A stretch of DNA of 15,577 nucleotides from UTCHB3 sp964431385 (GTDB lineage: Bacteria > Bacteroidota > Ignavibacteria > Ignavibacteriales > Ignavibacteriaceae), in assembly GCA_964431385.1 (NCBI GenBank), contig CAYSJM010000078.1, positions 1 to 15,577 on the forward strand, written 5' to 3'. Made by a program: the position numbers and the translations under genes. Of the stretch, positions 1-8,381 are shown piece after piece (position 1 is the stretch's first letter; each line of letters opens with the position of its first letter). The notes beneath the pieces were generated by a model that was not told where the DNA came from, ran no database searches, and worked only from the letters and a program-made list of their open reading frames with translations.

Positions 1-2466
1 AGAGAAAATTTTGTCTTTGGTCTTGTTCAATTTATCAAGCTCATCAGTTCGCTGGCGAACTTCTTCTTCGAGGTTTTCGAGAAGAGATTTTAGTTTTTCT
101 TCCGACGCTCTTAGTGCTTTTGTCCTTTCATCAACCATGACTTCGAGATGTGCCTGCTCTTTTTTAGCGATATAATAGACATTGACCAGGATAGCCAGAC
201 CCGCAACAGTGATAAGAGTGAGGAGGATAAACCAAAGTTTAAAGTAGAATGGCCTTTCGATTACAATTGTTTTCGAAAAGGCGGGCTCACTCCAGTTGCT
301 AAATCGGTTTTTTGTCATGATGACGAGTCTGTAAGACCCGGAGGGGAGATTGGGGTATCTAATACTATAAAGTTGTGACTGACTTATTGTGTAAAAATCT
401 TTGTCGAATCCTTCAAGCTTTATTCGATACTCAATGCTTGATTCACTTATGAAAGAGATACCTCTGAAAACGAAATTAAGGGAGTTGTCGTTATGGGAGA
501 TGACTACATCTTTCGAGAGGTCATATTTTTCACCGGAGCCTGTTTCAACATTAAGAAAGACAATATTTGGCGGTGCAACTTTATTTCGTTTGCTGCCAAT
601 TTTGTAGGCAGAGAGTCCGGTATTTGTACCAATCCAGAAGACATTTTTAGAATCAATTACAGCTGCCGAGCGGTTCATTTCATAGCCGGCGAGCCCATCT
701 TGAATAGAATAATCATAGACAGTGTTTTTGCCATCCCATCTCGTTAGTCCGTCAATCGTACCAAACCAAAAGTTGCCGTCATTACTTTTTACTATAAAAT
801 AAACACTCTTGGAGATGGAGAATCCATTTTTCTCAAATTTTTTCAATTTGTTATTTTCAAGAGTAAAGAGCCCTGATTCTGATCCAACGAAAAAAGTACC
901 GTCAGAATCTTGCAGCATAGAGAAAACATTGGCATCGAACACAGACTCCCTGGGAATTATGTTGATTGTTTTATTAGGGTGAATTTCGAAAATGCCTTCG
1001 ATGCTTGCGGCATAAATTTTATCGCCAAAGCGGAAAAGTTTTCTGCAATTTCTTTCTTTCCGAGCGGTATCAATTTTAACGAGATTCGATCTTTCCAGCC
1101 TAAAAATCCCACTATCAGAAGCGACGATTAACCCAATTTTTTTGTCAAATAAAACAGAAGTGATTGACATTCCGGGTGAAACTACCCTTGTATGGGAGCC
1201 ATCGCGGTTTATTTTAACCAATCCGTAATAACCGGCAGCACCCCAAATATTGCCTTCATCATCTTTTGCAAGATCGAGTAGTCGGGAGACTATGGTTTTG
1301 GTACCCGTAATACCAGTAAAGTAGCAGGCGTTTATTTTGCCATCTTTATAAAACGAATAACCCGAGTTGTGACCGAAGATAAAATTCCCCGGTTCGTATT
1401 CAAGAATGGCAGTAACTTCATTTTCCAGCAGCCCTGATTTTATAGTAAAATTGGTAAAAAGGTGGAAAGAGATTTTATCAACGCCTCTTAGGTCGGTAAA
1501 CCAGATGTTGTTTTCAATATCGACCATCGCTGAGGTTGCTCCATCAGAAGCGAGCTCTGCATTTTTGTCGAGGGCATAAAAACTATTGCTGGCTTTTTCA
1601 TAAAGATATTTAGTGACTTTATTCCCAAAATATATTTTTTCGTCTTTATCAACTGAAATATAATAGTAGGGAAATTGCCTCATAAAATCTATTTTGGCGG
1701 GTAAACTGGTTTTTTGGAGATTAGTATCTTCAATCGTACCAATCCAATCTGAAGAGAGGATATAATATCGGGGTACTAATTTATCTGAGTAATTAATGTG
1801 AATAGCAAAAACGGGGTCACTTATTCCAAAAACATTATTTTGAATATTCACCTTCTGAGTTTTATCAAATTCAATTGTGGATAAGCCAACTCTCGTAGCC
1901 AGAAAAAATTTCTCTCCATAAGAGGTTACGCCAAGAATTTCGCCACTTAGAGTGGAGTTCGATTTATCGAACTTTTGCCAATTGCCATCGATATAAAGAA
2001 AAGCTCCAATGTGGGTAGTAAGTGTAATCACAGGGTGATTATTCAGATAAATTACATCAAAGCCGGTTGTAAATTCAGAGTTATTGGAGATGCCTTGAAC
2101 TTTCGAAAATTTTACCCATTCTCCCCCTTTGCGGACGAAAATGAAATCGGATGCAATGAGAGGAGCCAGCCATATCAGTCCTTTTTTATCTACGATAATT
2201 TCTTTGAAGCCTGACTGATTTACATTGTCGAGCAGATCATAATTTGTCCATCCATAACCATCATAAACAGATGCACCACGCGAGGTTGCAAACCACATTC
2301 TACCGAGGGAATCCTGTGCGGAATCAAATATTCTGTTTGTAGTCAGACCGCTACCGATGTTATAATTAGTAATGTTGTAGTCACCACGAGTTTCGGCAAA
2401 AGTCGGACCGGGTGAGAGCAAAAGAGCAGCGAAAAAAAGAAAGAATATTTTGATGATTTTAGTCAA
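1..2466 (-). CDS. Periplasmic-propeller sensor histidine kinase, C-terminus beyond the window
   Basis: An open frame runs from about 2466 to the window edge without a stop (822 codons visible). Residues 1-24 form a signal peptide ending in PTFA. About 600 residues follow with repeated two-component-regulator-propeller motifs such as SLGRMWFATSRGASVYDG, GNFWFGTIDGLTRWDG and VFWIGTNTGLSAYK. A Y_Y_Y domain (about 670-735) contains IEYRIKLEGFDKDF and LPSGSYRL. A membrane helix lies at about 740-766, followed by a coiled coil (ERTKALRASEEKL, VRQRTDELDKLNKTKDKIFS). That coil normally leads straight into a HisKA phosphoacceptor domain, so a histidine kinase, perhaps hybrid, is inferred; the kinase part is not in view. 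The propeller would sense a ligand in the periplasm. No ATG precedes the signal peptide in frame: TTG at 2466 gives the best signal peptide and TTG at 2475 is an alternative. An in-frame stop lies further upstream. A SpoIIE-type phosphatase output is less likely. It is divergent from gatE. Confidence 0.85.
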   Translation of the reverse strand, partial: MTKIIKIFFLFFAALLLSPGPTFAETRGDYNITNYNIGSGLTTNRIFDSAQDSLGRMWFATSRGASVYDGYGWTNYDLLDNVNQSGFKEIIVDKKGLIWLAPLIASDFIFVRKGGEWVKFSKVQGISNNSEFTTGFDVIYLNNHPVITLTTHIGAFLYIDGNWQKFDKSNSTLSGEILGVTSYGEKFFLATRVGLSTIEFDKTQKVNIQNNVFGISDPVFAIHINYSDKLVPRYYILSSDWIGTIEDTNLQKTSLPAKIDFMRQFPYYYISVDKDEKIYFGNKVTKYLYEKASNSFYALDKNAELASDGATSAMVDIENNIWFTDLRGVDKISFHLFTNFTIKSGLLENEVTAILEYEPGNFIFGHNSGYSFYKDGKINACYFTGITGTKTIVSRLLDLAKDDEGNIWGAAGYYGLVKINRDGSHTRVVSPGMSITSVLFDKKIGLIVASDSGIFRLERSNLVKIDTARKERNCRKLFRFGDKIYAASIEGIFEIHPNKTINIIPRESVFDANVFSMLQDSDGTFFVGSESGLFTLENNKLKKFEKNGFSISKSVYFIVKSNDGNFWFGTIDGLTRWDGKNTVYDYSIQDGLAGYEMNRSAAVIDSKNVFWIGTNTGLSAYKIGSKRNKVAPPNIVFLNVETGSGEKYDLSKDVVISHNDNSLNFVFRGISFISESSIEYRIKLEGFDKDFYTISQSQLYSIRYPNLPSGSYRLVIMTKNRFSNWSEPAFSKTIVIERPFYFKLWFILLTLITVAGLAILVNVYYIAKKEQAHLEVMVDERTKALRASEEKLKSLLENLEEEVRQRTDELDKLNKTKDKIFS

Positions 2467-2613
2467 GTGTAACAAATGTTTTAAAACAGAATGAACCAAA
2501 GTAATAAATATTGATGAACAAGGTGTTAGATTTTCGTTAAAAGAGTAATTTTACAGTGTCGATTAATCTAAATAGTCGATTAACGAGAACGGAATACAAC
2601 TCGGGAGACAGAG
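2467..2613. promoter_or_regulatory. Divergent intergenic region with direct and inverted repeats
   Basis: This 147-bp AT-rich gap separates the leftward sensor kinase from the rightward gatE, so it must hold both promoters. GTCGATTAA occurs twice in direct orientation (2558-2566 and 2575-2583), 17 bp apart start to start. A TCGTTAA/TTAACGA inverted pair (2534-2540 and 2580-2586) brackets them. These could be operator sites. No -35/-10 pair with good spacing was found; TTTACA at 2550-2555 has no convincing -10 partner. The gatE ribosome binding site GGGAG is at 2603-2607. Confidence 0.4.
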
Positions 2614-4533
2614 ATGCCGGAATTCAAATTTAAACCTTTTAGTGAGATGCGGGAGGAAGATTACCGCACAGTCGGGTTCAAATCAGGGCTCGAAATACAT
2701 CAACAACTGTTAACATCGAAGAAACTTTTTTGCAGATGCCCTGCGGGATCTTACAGTGATCAGTATAATGCAGAGATTCTTAGGCACATGCGACCAACCC
2801 TCTCTGAGCTTGGGGAGTATGATGGCACCGCATTAATGGAGTTTAAGACCCGCAAAGAAATTATTTACCGAATCAATCGTGAAACTGTCTGCACTTATGA
2901 GATGGATGATACCCCACCTTTTGAGATTAACGATGAAGCTCTCGATATCGCATTTGGTCTTGGGATGCTCTATGGCTCCTCAATGGTTGACGAGGTTCAT
3001 ATCGCTCGAAAACAATACCTTGATGGAAGTATCCCAACCGGGTTTCAGCGAACAGCTATTGTCTGTTTAGATGGCAGAGTACCTTTTAAGGAGCGACACA
3101 TCCAGGTTATTCAACTTTCAATAGAAGAAGATTCTTGTCGTGAAGTGAGCGATATCGGACACAGACGCACCTACCTTACAGACCGTCTTGGTATGCCACT
3201 CGTGGAAACCGTAACCGGACCCGACATGAAAACACCAAAGGAAGTGGCGGAAGTGGCAGAGATTTTAAGAAGACTTGCCCGGAGCACGGGTAAAGTTCGC
3301 ACAGGAATTGGGGCTGCAAGGCAGGATGTTAATGTAAGTGTTACGGGTGGAACCAGAATCGAAATAAAGGGGGTGCCACGGATACCCCTCATACCTCTTC
3401 TCACTTATAATGAAGCGATGAGACAGTGGAATCTACTCCGGCTACGGGATGAGCTTAACAGGCGTGGGGTGACAAAAGAAACCTTTACTTCCGTTACAAC
3501 AGATGTAACCCGCCTCTTAAAAAAGACCCGTTACCAGCCGATCACAAGCTCGATTCTCGCCGGAATGAAGGTTTTATGCGTTTCACTTAAAGGATTTAGA
3601 GGTCTGTTGAGATGGGAAACTCAAACGGATACCTATTTCTCGAGAGAGATTTCTGACAGAGTAAGAGTTATCTCTTGTCTCACTACACTTCCCAACATCA
3701 TCCATAGCGATTCACCAAGCGAAACAATAGCTTCGTCTGAATGGAATACACTAAAAAAAGCAGTAAATGCCTCAGAAGAAGACACGATTGTGCTTGTTTG
3801 GGGGGATGAACAGGATGCAAAATCGGGAGCTGCCGAGATTATTATCAGAGCCAGGGAAGCGACCATCGGAATCCCATCGGAAACCCGCCAAGCTCTTAGA
3901 GATGGTACAAATGGATTTGAGAGGATTCTTCCCGGTGCGGACAGGATGTATCCAGATACCGATCTCCCGCCAAAAAAGATTACTCCTGAGCGAATTGCGA
4001 AGATAAGAGCCGGCTTGCCCGAACCAATTTGGGAGAGAGAGGCGAAATACCGCTCACTCGGGGTACCAAAAGAGCATATCGAAAAACTTGCCATGTCTCC
4101 CAATGCTAAAGTGTTCGAGATGGCTGTTGACAAATTAAAACTCGAACCACAGTTTGTTGCAAGGGTGCTAATTGAATATCCCGCTAGATTAAAAAAAGAA
4201 CATCTCCCTGTGCGACTCGTTACGCCCGAAATATACAGTTTACTTTTCACCCTTCTAAGTGAGAATAAAATTGTAAGAGGCAGTTTTTATTTCATAATAA
4301 GAGAATTTCTTGCATCTGGCAGAGAAATTGAATCGGTTGTTAAACCTCTTTCCAAAACGGAAGAGATTAAAGCTGTTGTTCTGGACAAGATAGAAAAACT
4401 TAAATCTTTAACCATCAGAAGACCGGAAAAAACCGCAATTATTCTGATGGGAATGATCATGGAACAACTTAGATTAACTGCCGGTGGAAGTGAAGTCGAA
4501 AAAGTTATGAATGAATTATTGGGAGGATTTTAA
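2614..4533 (+). CDS. gatE: Glu-tRNA(Gln) amidotransferase subunit E, archaeal type
   Basis: GatE is the tRNA-binding and transamidating subunit of GatDE. It activates the glutamate of misacylated Glu-tRNA(Gln) and uses ammonia from GatD to make Gln-tRNA(Gln) in the cytoplasm. The 639-residue length fits the family. The GatB/E cradle opens with GLEIHQQLLTSKKLFCRCPA (25-44), followed by CTYEMDDTPPFEINDEALDI (93-112) and RQDVNVSVTGGTRIEIKGV (237-255). An AspRS-like GAD insertion, present in GatE but not in GatB, lies at about 310-440 and ends before PGADRMYPDTDLPP (441-454). A helical YqeY-like tail occupies about 480-639. GGGAG six bases before the ATG supports this start. The stop lies one base before the gatD start, so the pair is co-transcribed and probably translationally coupled. 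GatDE is known as an archaeal enzyme, so finding it beside bacterial genes suggests horizontal transfer. GatB is excluded by the length, the insertion and the gatD partner. Confidence 0.95.
   Translation: MPEFKFKPFSEMREEDYRTVGFKSGLEIHQQLLTSKKLFCRCPAGSYSDQYNAEILRHMRPTLSELGEYDGTALMEFKTRKEIIYRINRETVCTYEMDDTPPFEINDEALDIAFGLGMLYGSSMVDEVHIARKQYLDGSIPTGFQRTAIVCLDGRVPFKERHIQVIQLSIEEDSCREVSDIGHRRTYLTDRLGMPLVETVTGPDMKTPKEVAEVAEILRRLARSTGKVRTGIGAARQDVNVSVTGGTRIEIKGVPRIPLIPLLTYNEAMRQWNLLRLRDELNRRGVTKETFTSVTTDVTRLLKKTRYQPITSSILAGMKVLCVSLKGFRGLLRWETQTDTYFSREISDRVRVISCLTTLPNIIHSDSPSETIASSEWNTLKKAVNASEEDTIVLVWGDEQDAKSGAAEIIIRAREATIGIPSETRQALRDGTNGFERILPGADRMYPDTDLPPKKITPERIAKIRAGLPEPIWEREAKYRSLGVPKEHIEKLAMSPNAKVFEMAVDKLKLEPQFVARVLIEYPARLKKEHLPVRLVTPEIYSLLFTLLSENKIVRGSFYFIIREFLASGREIESVVKPLSKTEEIKAVVLDKIEKLKSLTIRRPEKTAIILMGMIMEQLRLTAGGSEVEKVMNELLGGF
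4521..4526 (+). promoter_or_regulatory. gatD ribosome binding site
   Basis: GGGAGG lies inside the last codons of gatE, eight bases before ATG 4535. It fixes the gatD start at 4535 rather than the in-frame ATG at 4511, which lacks such a site and would extend the overlap with gatE. Confidence 0.75.
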
Positions 4534-4534
4534 G

Positions 4535-5923
4535 ATGGCACAAGATAACGATTACAAAGGTTATAGAGGCGACGCACTTGCCACACTTAAAAAATTCTCT
4601 GCACTAATCTGGAGCGATATTGAAGTTCTCACCGCAGATGGCACTTATAATGGACGGGTACTCCCACGATCCGAGACAGCCGATGACAAACATATTGTCA
4701 TTAAGCTGGTGTCGGGTTACAACATCGGAATAGCTGCATCCAGAATTCTTGATATTAAGGTTTCGGGGAGAAAAGAAGCCCATTACAAGATACCCGAGAA
4801 AGAATTTCCTTTTGATCCCCGTAAACCGAGAGTGAAACTCCTCGGAACAGGAGGGACGATAGCAAGCCGACTCGATTACAGAACAGGAGCCGTAATTCCC
4901 GCTTTTTCACCGGGGGAATTGTATGGTTCTGTCCCTGAGCTTGCCGATATCTGCAACCTCGAAACAGAAAAACTTTATGGTGTTTTTAGCGAGAACATGG
5001 GTCCCGAACAGTGGATTGGGACAGCGGAAGCAATCGGCAAAGAGATTGAAAAAGGGGTGCAAGGTATTGTGATTGGTCACGGCACCGATACAATGCACCA
5101 TACTGCCGCAATACTTTCGTTCATGGTGCAAAACTCCCCCGTTCCCATCGTAATGGTGGGGTCGCAGAGATCGAGCGACAGACCTTCCTCGGATGCTGCT
5201 TTAAATCTTATGCACAGTGTAAAAACCGCTGCTGAGAGCGATATAGCCGAAGTGCAGGTTTGTATGTTTGGTCCCACTTCTGATGATTATGGACTTCTGC
5301 ATCGCGGGACAAGAGTAAGGAAAATGCACTCGAGTTACAGATCAACTTTTAGAACCATTGGCGATATCCCTATTGCAATGGTCAGTCGGGAAAAAATTAC
5401 CCCTCTCCGTCAGGATTATAAAAAGCGACGACACGATAAAAATGTGGTTATTAACACAGCCTTTGAGGAAAAAGTGGGAATTGTTTACTACTATCCCAAC
5501 ATGAAACCCGACATTATCGATTCGATGATTGACAATGGATATCGTGGAATTGTAATTGCCGGAACCGGACTTGGACATGTTAATAAACCTCTTTATCCCG
5601 CTTTAAAAAGGGCAAAGGAGAAGAGCGTTGCAGTTTACATGACAGTTCAAACGCTTTGGGGTTATGTTCAGATGTATGTTTATGATACAGGGAGAGATAT
5701 GATGGAACTTGGCGTGGTTCCCTGTGCCAATATGCTTCCTGAAGTGGCTTACATGAAACTTGGATGGGCTCTTGGTCAAACTGAAGATTTAGACAAAGTG
5801 AAGCAAATTATGCTTACACCTGTTGCCGGTGAAATAACGGAGCGGGAACCGAGTAACGGTTATCTGATTCTTCAGGGAGGCATTCCGGAGGTTGAAGAGT
5901 TTATTTCAAAATACAGGAAATAA
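4535..5923 (+). CDS. gatD: Glu-tRNA(Gln) amidotransferase subunit D, archaeal type
   Basis: GatD is the asparaginase-like glutaminase subunit. It releases ammonia from glutamine (or asparagine) and passes it to GatE. From ATG 4535 the protein has 462 residues. An N-terminal small beta domain (about 20-85), typical of GatD and absent from plain L-asparaginases, precedes the asparaginase fold. The fold begins LLGTGGTIASRLDYRTGAV (102-120); by homology with asparaginase II the first catalytic threonine is T108. GHGTDTMHHTA (181-191) supplies T184 and D185. GSQRSSDRPSSDAALNL (209-225) and RVRKMHSSYRSTFR (260-273), with likely catalytic K263, are GatD-type signatures. All expected active-site residues are present, so the enzyme looks functional. 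It directly follows gatE. L-asparaginase is the alternative, but the N-terminal domain, the DRPSSDAA motif and the gatE neighbour argue for GatD. Confidence 0.95.
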   Translation: MAQDNDYKGYRGDALATLKKFSALIWSDIEVLTADGTYNGRVLPRSETADDKHIVIKLVSGYNIGIAASRILDIKVSGRKEAHYKIPEKEFPFDPRKPRVKLLGTGGTIASRLDYRTGAVIPAFSPGELYGSVPELADICNLETEKLYGVFSENMGPEQWIGTAEAIGKEIEKGVQGIVIGHGTDTMHHTAAILSFMVQNSPVPIVMVGSQRSSDRPSSDAALNLMHSVKTAAESDIAEVQVCMFGPTSDDYGLLHRGTRVRKMHSSYRSTFRTIGDIPIAMVSREKITPLRQDYKKRRHDKNVVINTAFEEKVGIVYYYPNMKPDIIDSMIDNGYRGIVIAGTGLGHVNKPLYPALKRAKEKSVAVYMTVQTLWGYVQMYVYDTGRDMMELGVVPCANMLPEVAYMKLGWALGQTEDLDKVKQIMLTPVAGEITEREPSNGYLILQGGIPEVEEFISKYRK

Positions 5924-5960
5924 TGCAGTAATGCAATGATCCAATAATCCAATAATTTGG
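5921..5960. repeat. Imperfect 8-bp tandem repeat, five units
   Basis: Five consecutive octamers fit the loose consensus TAATNCAA: units begin at 5921, 5929, 5937, 5945 and 5953. The fourth unit matches the consensus fully, the others have one or more changes, and the last is the most diverged. The first unit contains the TAA stop of gatD, so the array begins exactly at the gene end. Its origin is unknown; it resembles short slipped-strand arrays often seen in intergenic DNA. Confidence 0.65.
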
Positions 5961-5984
5961 TGGGATTGCTGATGTTGAAGATTA

Positions 5985-6015
5985 GGGGTGAGATCCAAAA
6001 AGTGGTTCTCACCCC
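5985..6015. terminator. Hairpin between convergent genes, candidate bidirectional terminator
   Basis: GGGGTGAGA (5985-5993) pairs with TCTCACCCC (6007-6015). A T-T mismatch and two more C-G pairs lie inside, closing a 7-base loop. It sits between the convergent ends of gatD and the S46 peptidase, the expected place for a shared terminator. No clear T-run follows on either strand, so intrinsic termination may be weak. Confidence 0.55.
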
Positions 6016-6031
6016 CAAAATTCTTTAAATG

Positions 6032-8307
6032 TTAGTTGAGTTTTCCGTTTTTAAGCTCATCTGCAAGTTTGTTGGCTTTGTAAACTTTGCGGATTGCTTC
6101 ATACATACCTTTTGAATCCACACCTACTNNNNNNNNNNNNNNNNNNNNNNNNNNNNNNNNNNNNNNNNNNNNNNNNNNNNNNNNNNNNNNNNNNNNNNNN
6201 NNNNNNNNNNNNNNNNNNNNNNNNNNNNGGCTTTGTAAACTTTGCGGATTGCTTCATACATACCTTTTGAATCCACACCTACTGTTCTGTTTCCTTCCGG
6301 GAGATAGATGAAGTTTCCTTGAAGGCTTTCAATGTTTCCATCAAATGCAAGACCAATAACTTCAGCATTTTTGTTGATTATTGCACTTCCTGAATTACCT
6401 CCAACGATATCGTTGGTTGAAACAAAGTTGAAAGGGGTGGAAAGATCAAGATCTTTTGGAATTTCAGTCCATCTTTCAGGAAGAGAGAAAGGATACTTTT
6501 TCCCAAAGCTGAAGTAGCGATCGTACAAACCATAAAAAGTTGTTTTAACCGGTGAAACAGTACCATTATAGTTATAACCTTCCATTAAACCATCGCTGAT
6601 TCTAAGGGTTCTGTTTGCATCGGGGGAGATGGATGTACCGTACATTTTGTAGAGGATCTGACCTACGAGTCCAAAAGTGATATTCTCAGTATCGTTTACT
6701 TCTTTTTGTCTCTCCCTTAACTTCTTGATCAAGTCATAATTTTCAGCAAAATGCTTTATGAAAGGGTCATCGAGTTTTAAAATCTCTTCGGGTTGAAGGG
6801 TGAAAAAGCCCTGTACGGTCTCTTTATCTTTAAATAAAGTTTTTGAAAGAAGTGCCTCAGCGGCTTGTACCGAATTTTTACCATTAAAGATTTTGGTGGT
6901 TAGTTCGTTGTTATTACCGAGATTAAGATTCATATAATCGAGGTTTATAACAAGTTTTGCCGATTCGAGAACGGGATCAAAGTTTTTCGGAAAGATATTG
7001 CTTATCATATCTTTATACCGTTTACTGTTAAGGATTGTATCCCGTTTTTCTACGGGTAGCTGCATTTCGCGAGCATATCTTACCAATTCGTAAGCAATTA
7101 CCCAATGTCTCGCGGAGTAAGTGTTGTTCACATTGAAGGCGGCAAGTTTGGTCTCAATTTCCTTCATCTCTGCACGGGTGGCAGCAATGCTATTCCATAC
7201 ATCGCCGTAGGATGCTTTCAGTTCCGGGGACGAATTTACAAATTCAAGAGCCTTCTTCTCAAAATCTTTTTTCTTTGCGAGCAGATATGGATCGAGAAGA
7301 GCTTTATAGGTATGTGTAATATTTTTCCATCCGTTTGAGAAACCGAGTCGCAGGTTTTCATAATCCTCAGCTTTTGCAGGATTGATTTTTTTCAATTCAT
7401 CAAGTTTGAAGTAAAGGTTATTCATCAAAAATGAGAGGTTCCTGAACTGGACATCTCTTAAATATTCAAGTTGGGCTACAGTTCTGAGCCTGTTTGTTGA
7501 CCCGGGATTACCAACTGTAAAAACGAGTTCACCATCAGCAGCCCCGTTTTCGCTCCATTTGAAGAAATTTTTGCTTTTGACGGGTTTACCTGATTCGTCA
7601 TAAACTCGGTAGAAGGTACAGTCAAGATTGTATCTTGGGAAAGTAAAATTGTCAGGGTCGCCGCCAAAATAACCTATTTGTTCTTCGGGCTGGAAGACGA
7701 GTCGCACATCTTTAAAAACTTTAAATCCCTGAACGAAGAAGAGACTCCCATTGTAGTAGGTGGTGACATCACATTTAAGTCCTGTCTCTTTTTCGTATTT
7801 GGTTTTAGTTTCTTTCATCATTTTTTCGCGGATCGAGATCTTCTCTTTAAGATTTTTACCTTTATTAATTTCGGCACTAATTTCATCAGTCACATCCTGA
7901 AGAAAAACGAGTTGTTCTGCCACATAATTAGGGATTTTTCTCTCTTCTTCGAGGGTATTGGCATAAAAACCTGTTTTGGAGAGGTCTTCACCCTCTTTTT
8001 CCACCTGGTTTTGCACACCTCTTGCACAGTGATTATTGGTCATCACAAGCCCATCTTCGGAAACGAAAGAAGCCGTACAACCGGGAATACGGAGAGCTGA
8101 TAGTCTTACATCATCAAACCACTCTTTAGCGGCTTCAAATCCATATTTTTCTTTTAGATACTGGTAAGGCGGGAACTCAAAGGTCCACATCTTGCCGGTG
8201 TCGTATTTTCCTGCCTTTACGGTATCGGGATTAAATGAATATTGTGCATTTGCTGACTGAAATAAAAACGCGATTACGAATAATAATGCGAGCGATTTTC
8301 TGAACAT
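6032..8307 (-). CDS. S46 family serine dipeptidyl-peptidase (DPP7/DPP11 type), interrupted by an assembly gap
   Basis: This is an exported peptidase that removes dipeptides from the N-terminus of oligopeptides in the periplasm, feeding amino-acid use. Residues 1-21 form a signal peptide (cleavage after ANA). The chymotrypsin-like triad is visible: H93 in MTNNHCARG, D229 in FPRYNLDC and S639 in GGNSGSA. The family usually shows TNHHC before the cysteine; here one of the two histidines is Asn. G657 in AFDGN, 18 residues after the serine, falls where acidic-specific DPP11 has an arginine (position from memory). That favours DPP7-like preference for hydrophobic residues. The 100-N run at 6129-6228 and a duplicated 55 bp break the frame. 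Collapsing the duplication joins VYKA to a 13-residue tail beginning NKLADELK, with stop at 6032-6034, giving 706 residues, normal for S46. AAAGG precedes the start. Ogt lies upstream on the same strand with a 74-base gap. Confidence 0.92.
6074..6283. other. Scaffold gap (100 N) flanked by identical 55-bp contig ends
   Basis: N fills 6129-6228, exactly 100 bases, the conventional placeholder for a gap of unknown size. The 55 bp before it (6074-6128) and the 55 bp after it (6229-6283) are identical. This pattern arises when two contigs that end in the same assembly k-mer are placed side by side. Merging the two copies restores the S46 reading frame, so neither the gap nor the duplication is likely to exist in the genome. 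Confidence 0.93.
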
Positions 8308-8381
8308 TCTTTTTACCTTTTGTGAATTGGAAATGTAGTAGAGTAAAATTTTCTAACTATTTATTATTTGGGATAAAAGTC

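Noticed and set aside
3633..4250. Minus-strand open frame of 205 residues opposite gatE
   Set aside because: It lies wholly within the well-supported gatE gene and shows only Ser/Ile-rich antisense composition.
4511..4534. Upstream ATG for gatD
   Set aside because: It would add eight residues overlapping the gatE end; GGGAGG positions ATG 4535 much better.
1..6128. Archaeal origin of the left contig, suggested by gatDE
   Set aside because: The same unbroken sequence encodes a propeller/Y_Y_Y sensor kinase and the end of an S46 peptidase, both bacterial.
6074..6283. A genuine direct repeat or insertion in the peptidase gene
   Set aside because: The repeats flank a conventional 100-N filler, and removing one copy restores the normal family C-terminus.
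7678..8100. Plus-strand open frame of 140 residues opposite the S46 peptidase
   Set aside because: It is a Phe-rich shadow of the peptidase coding strand, without a ribosome binding site or domain.
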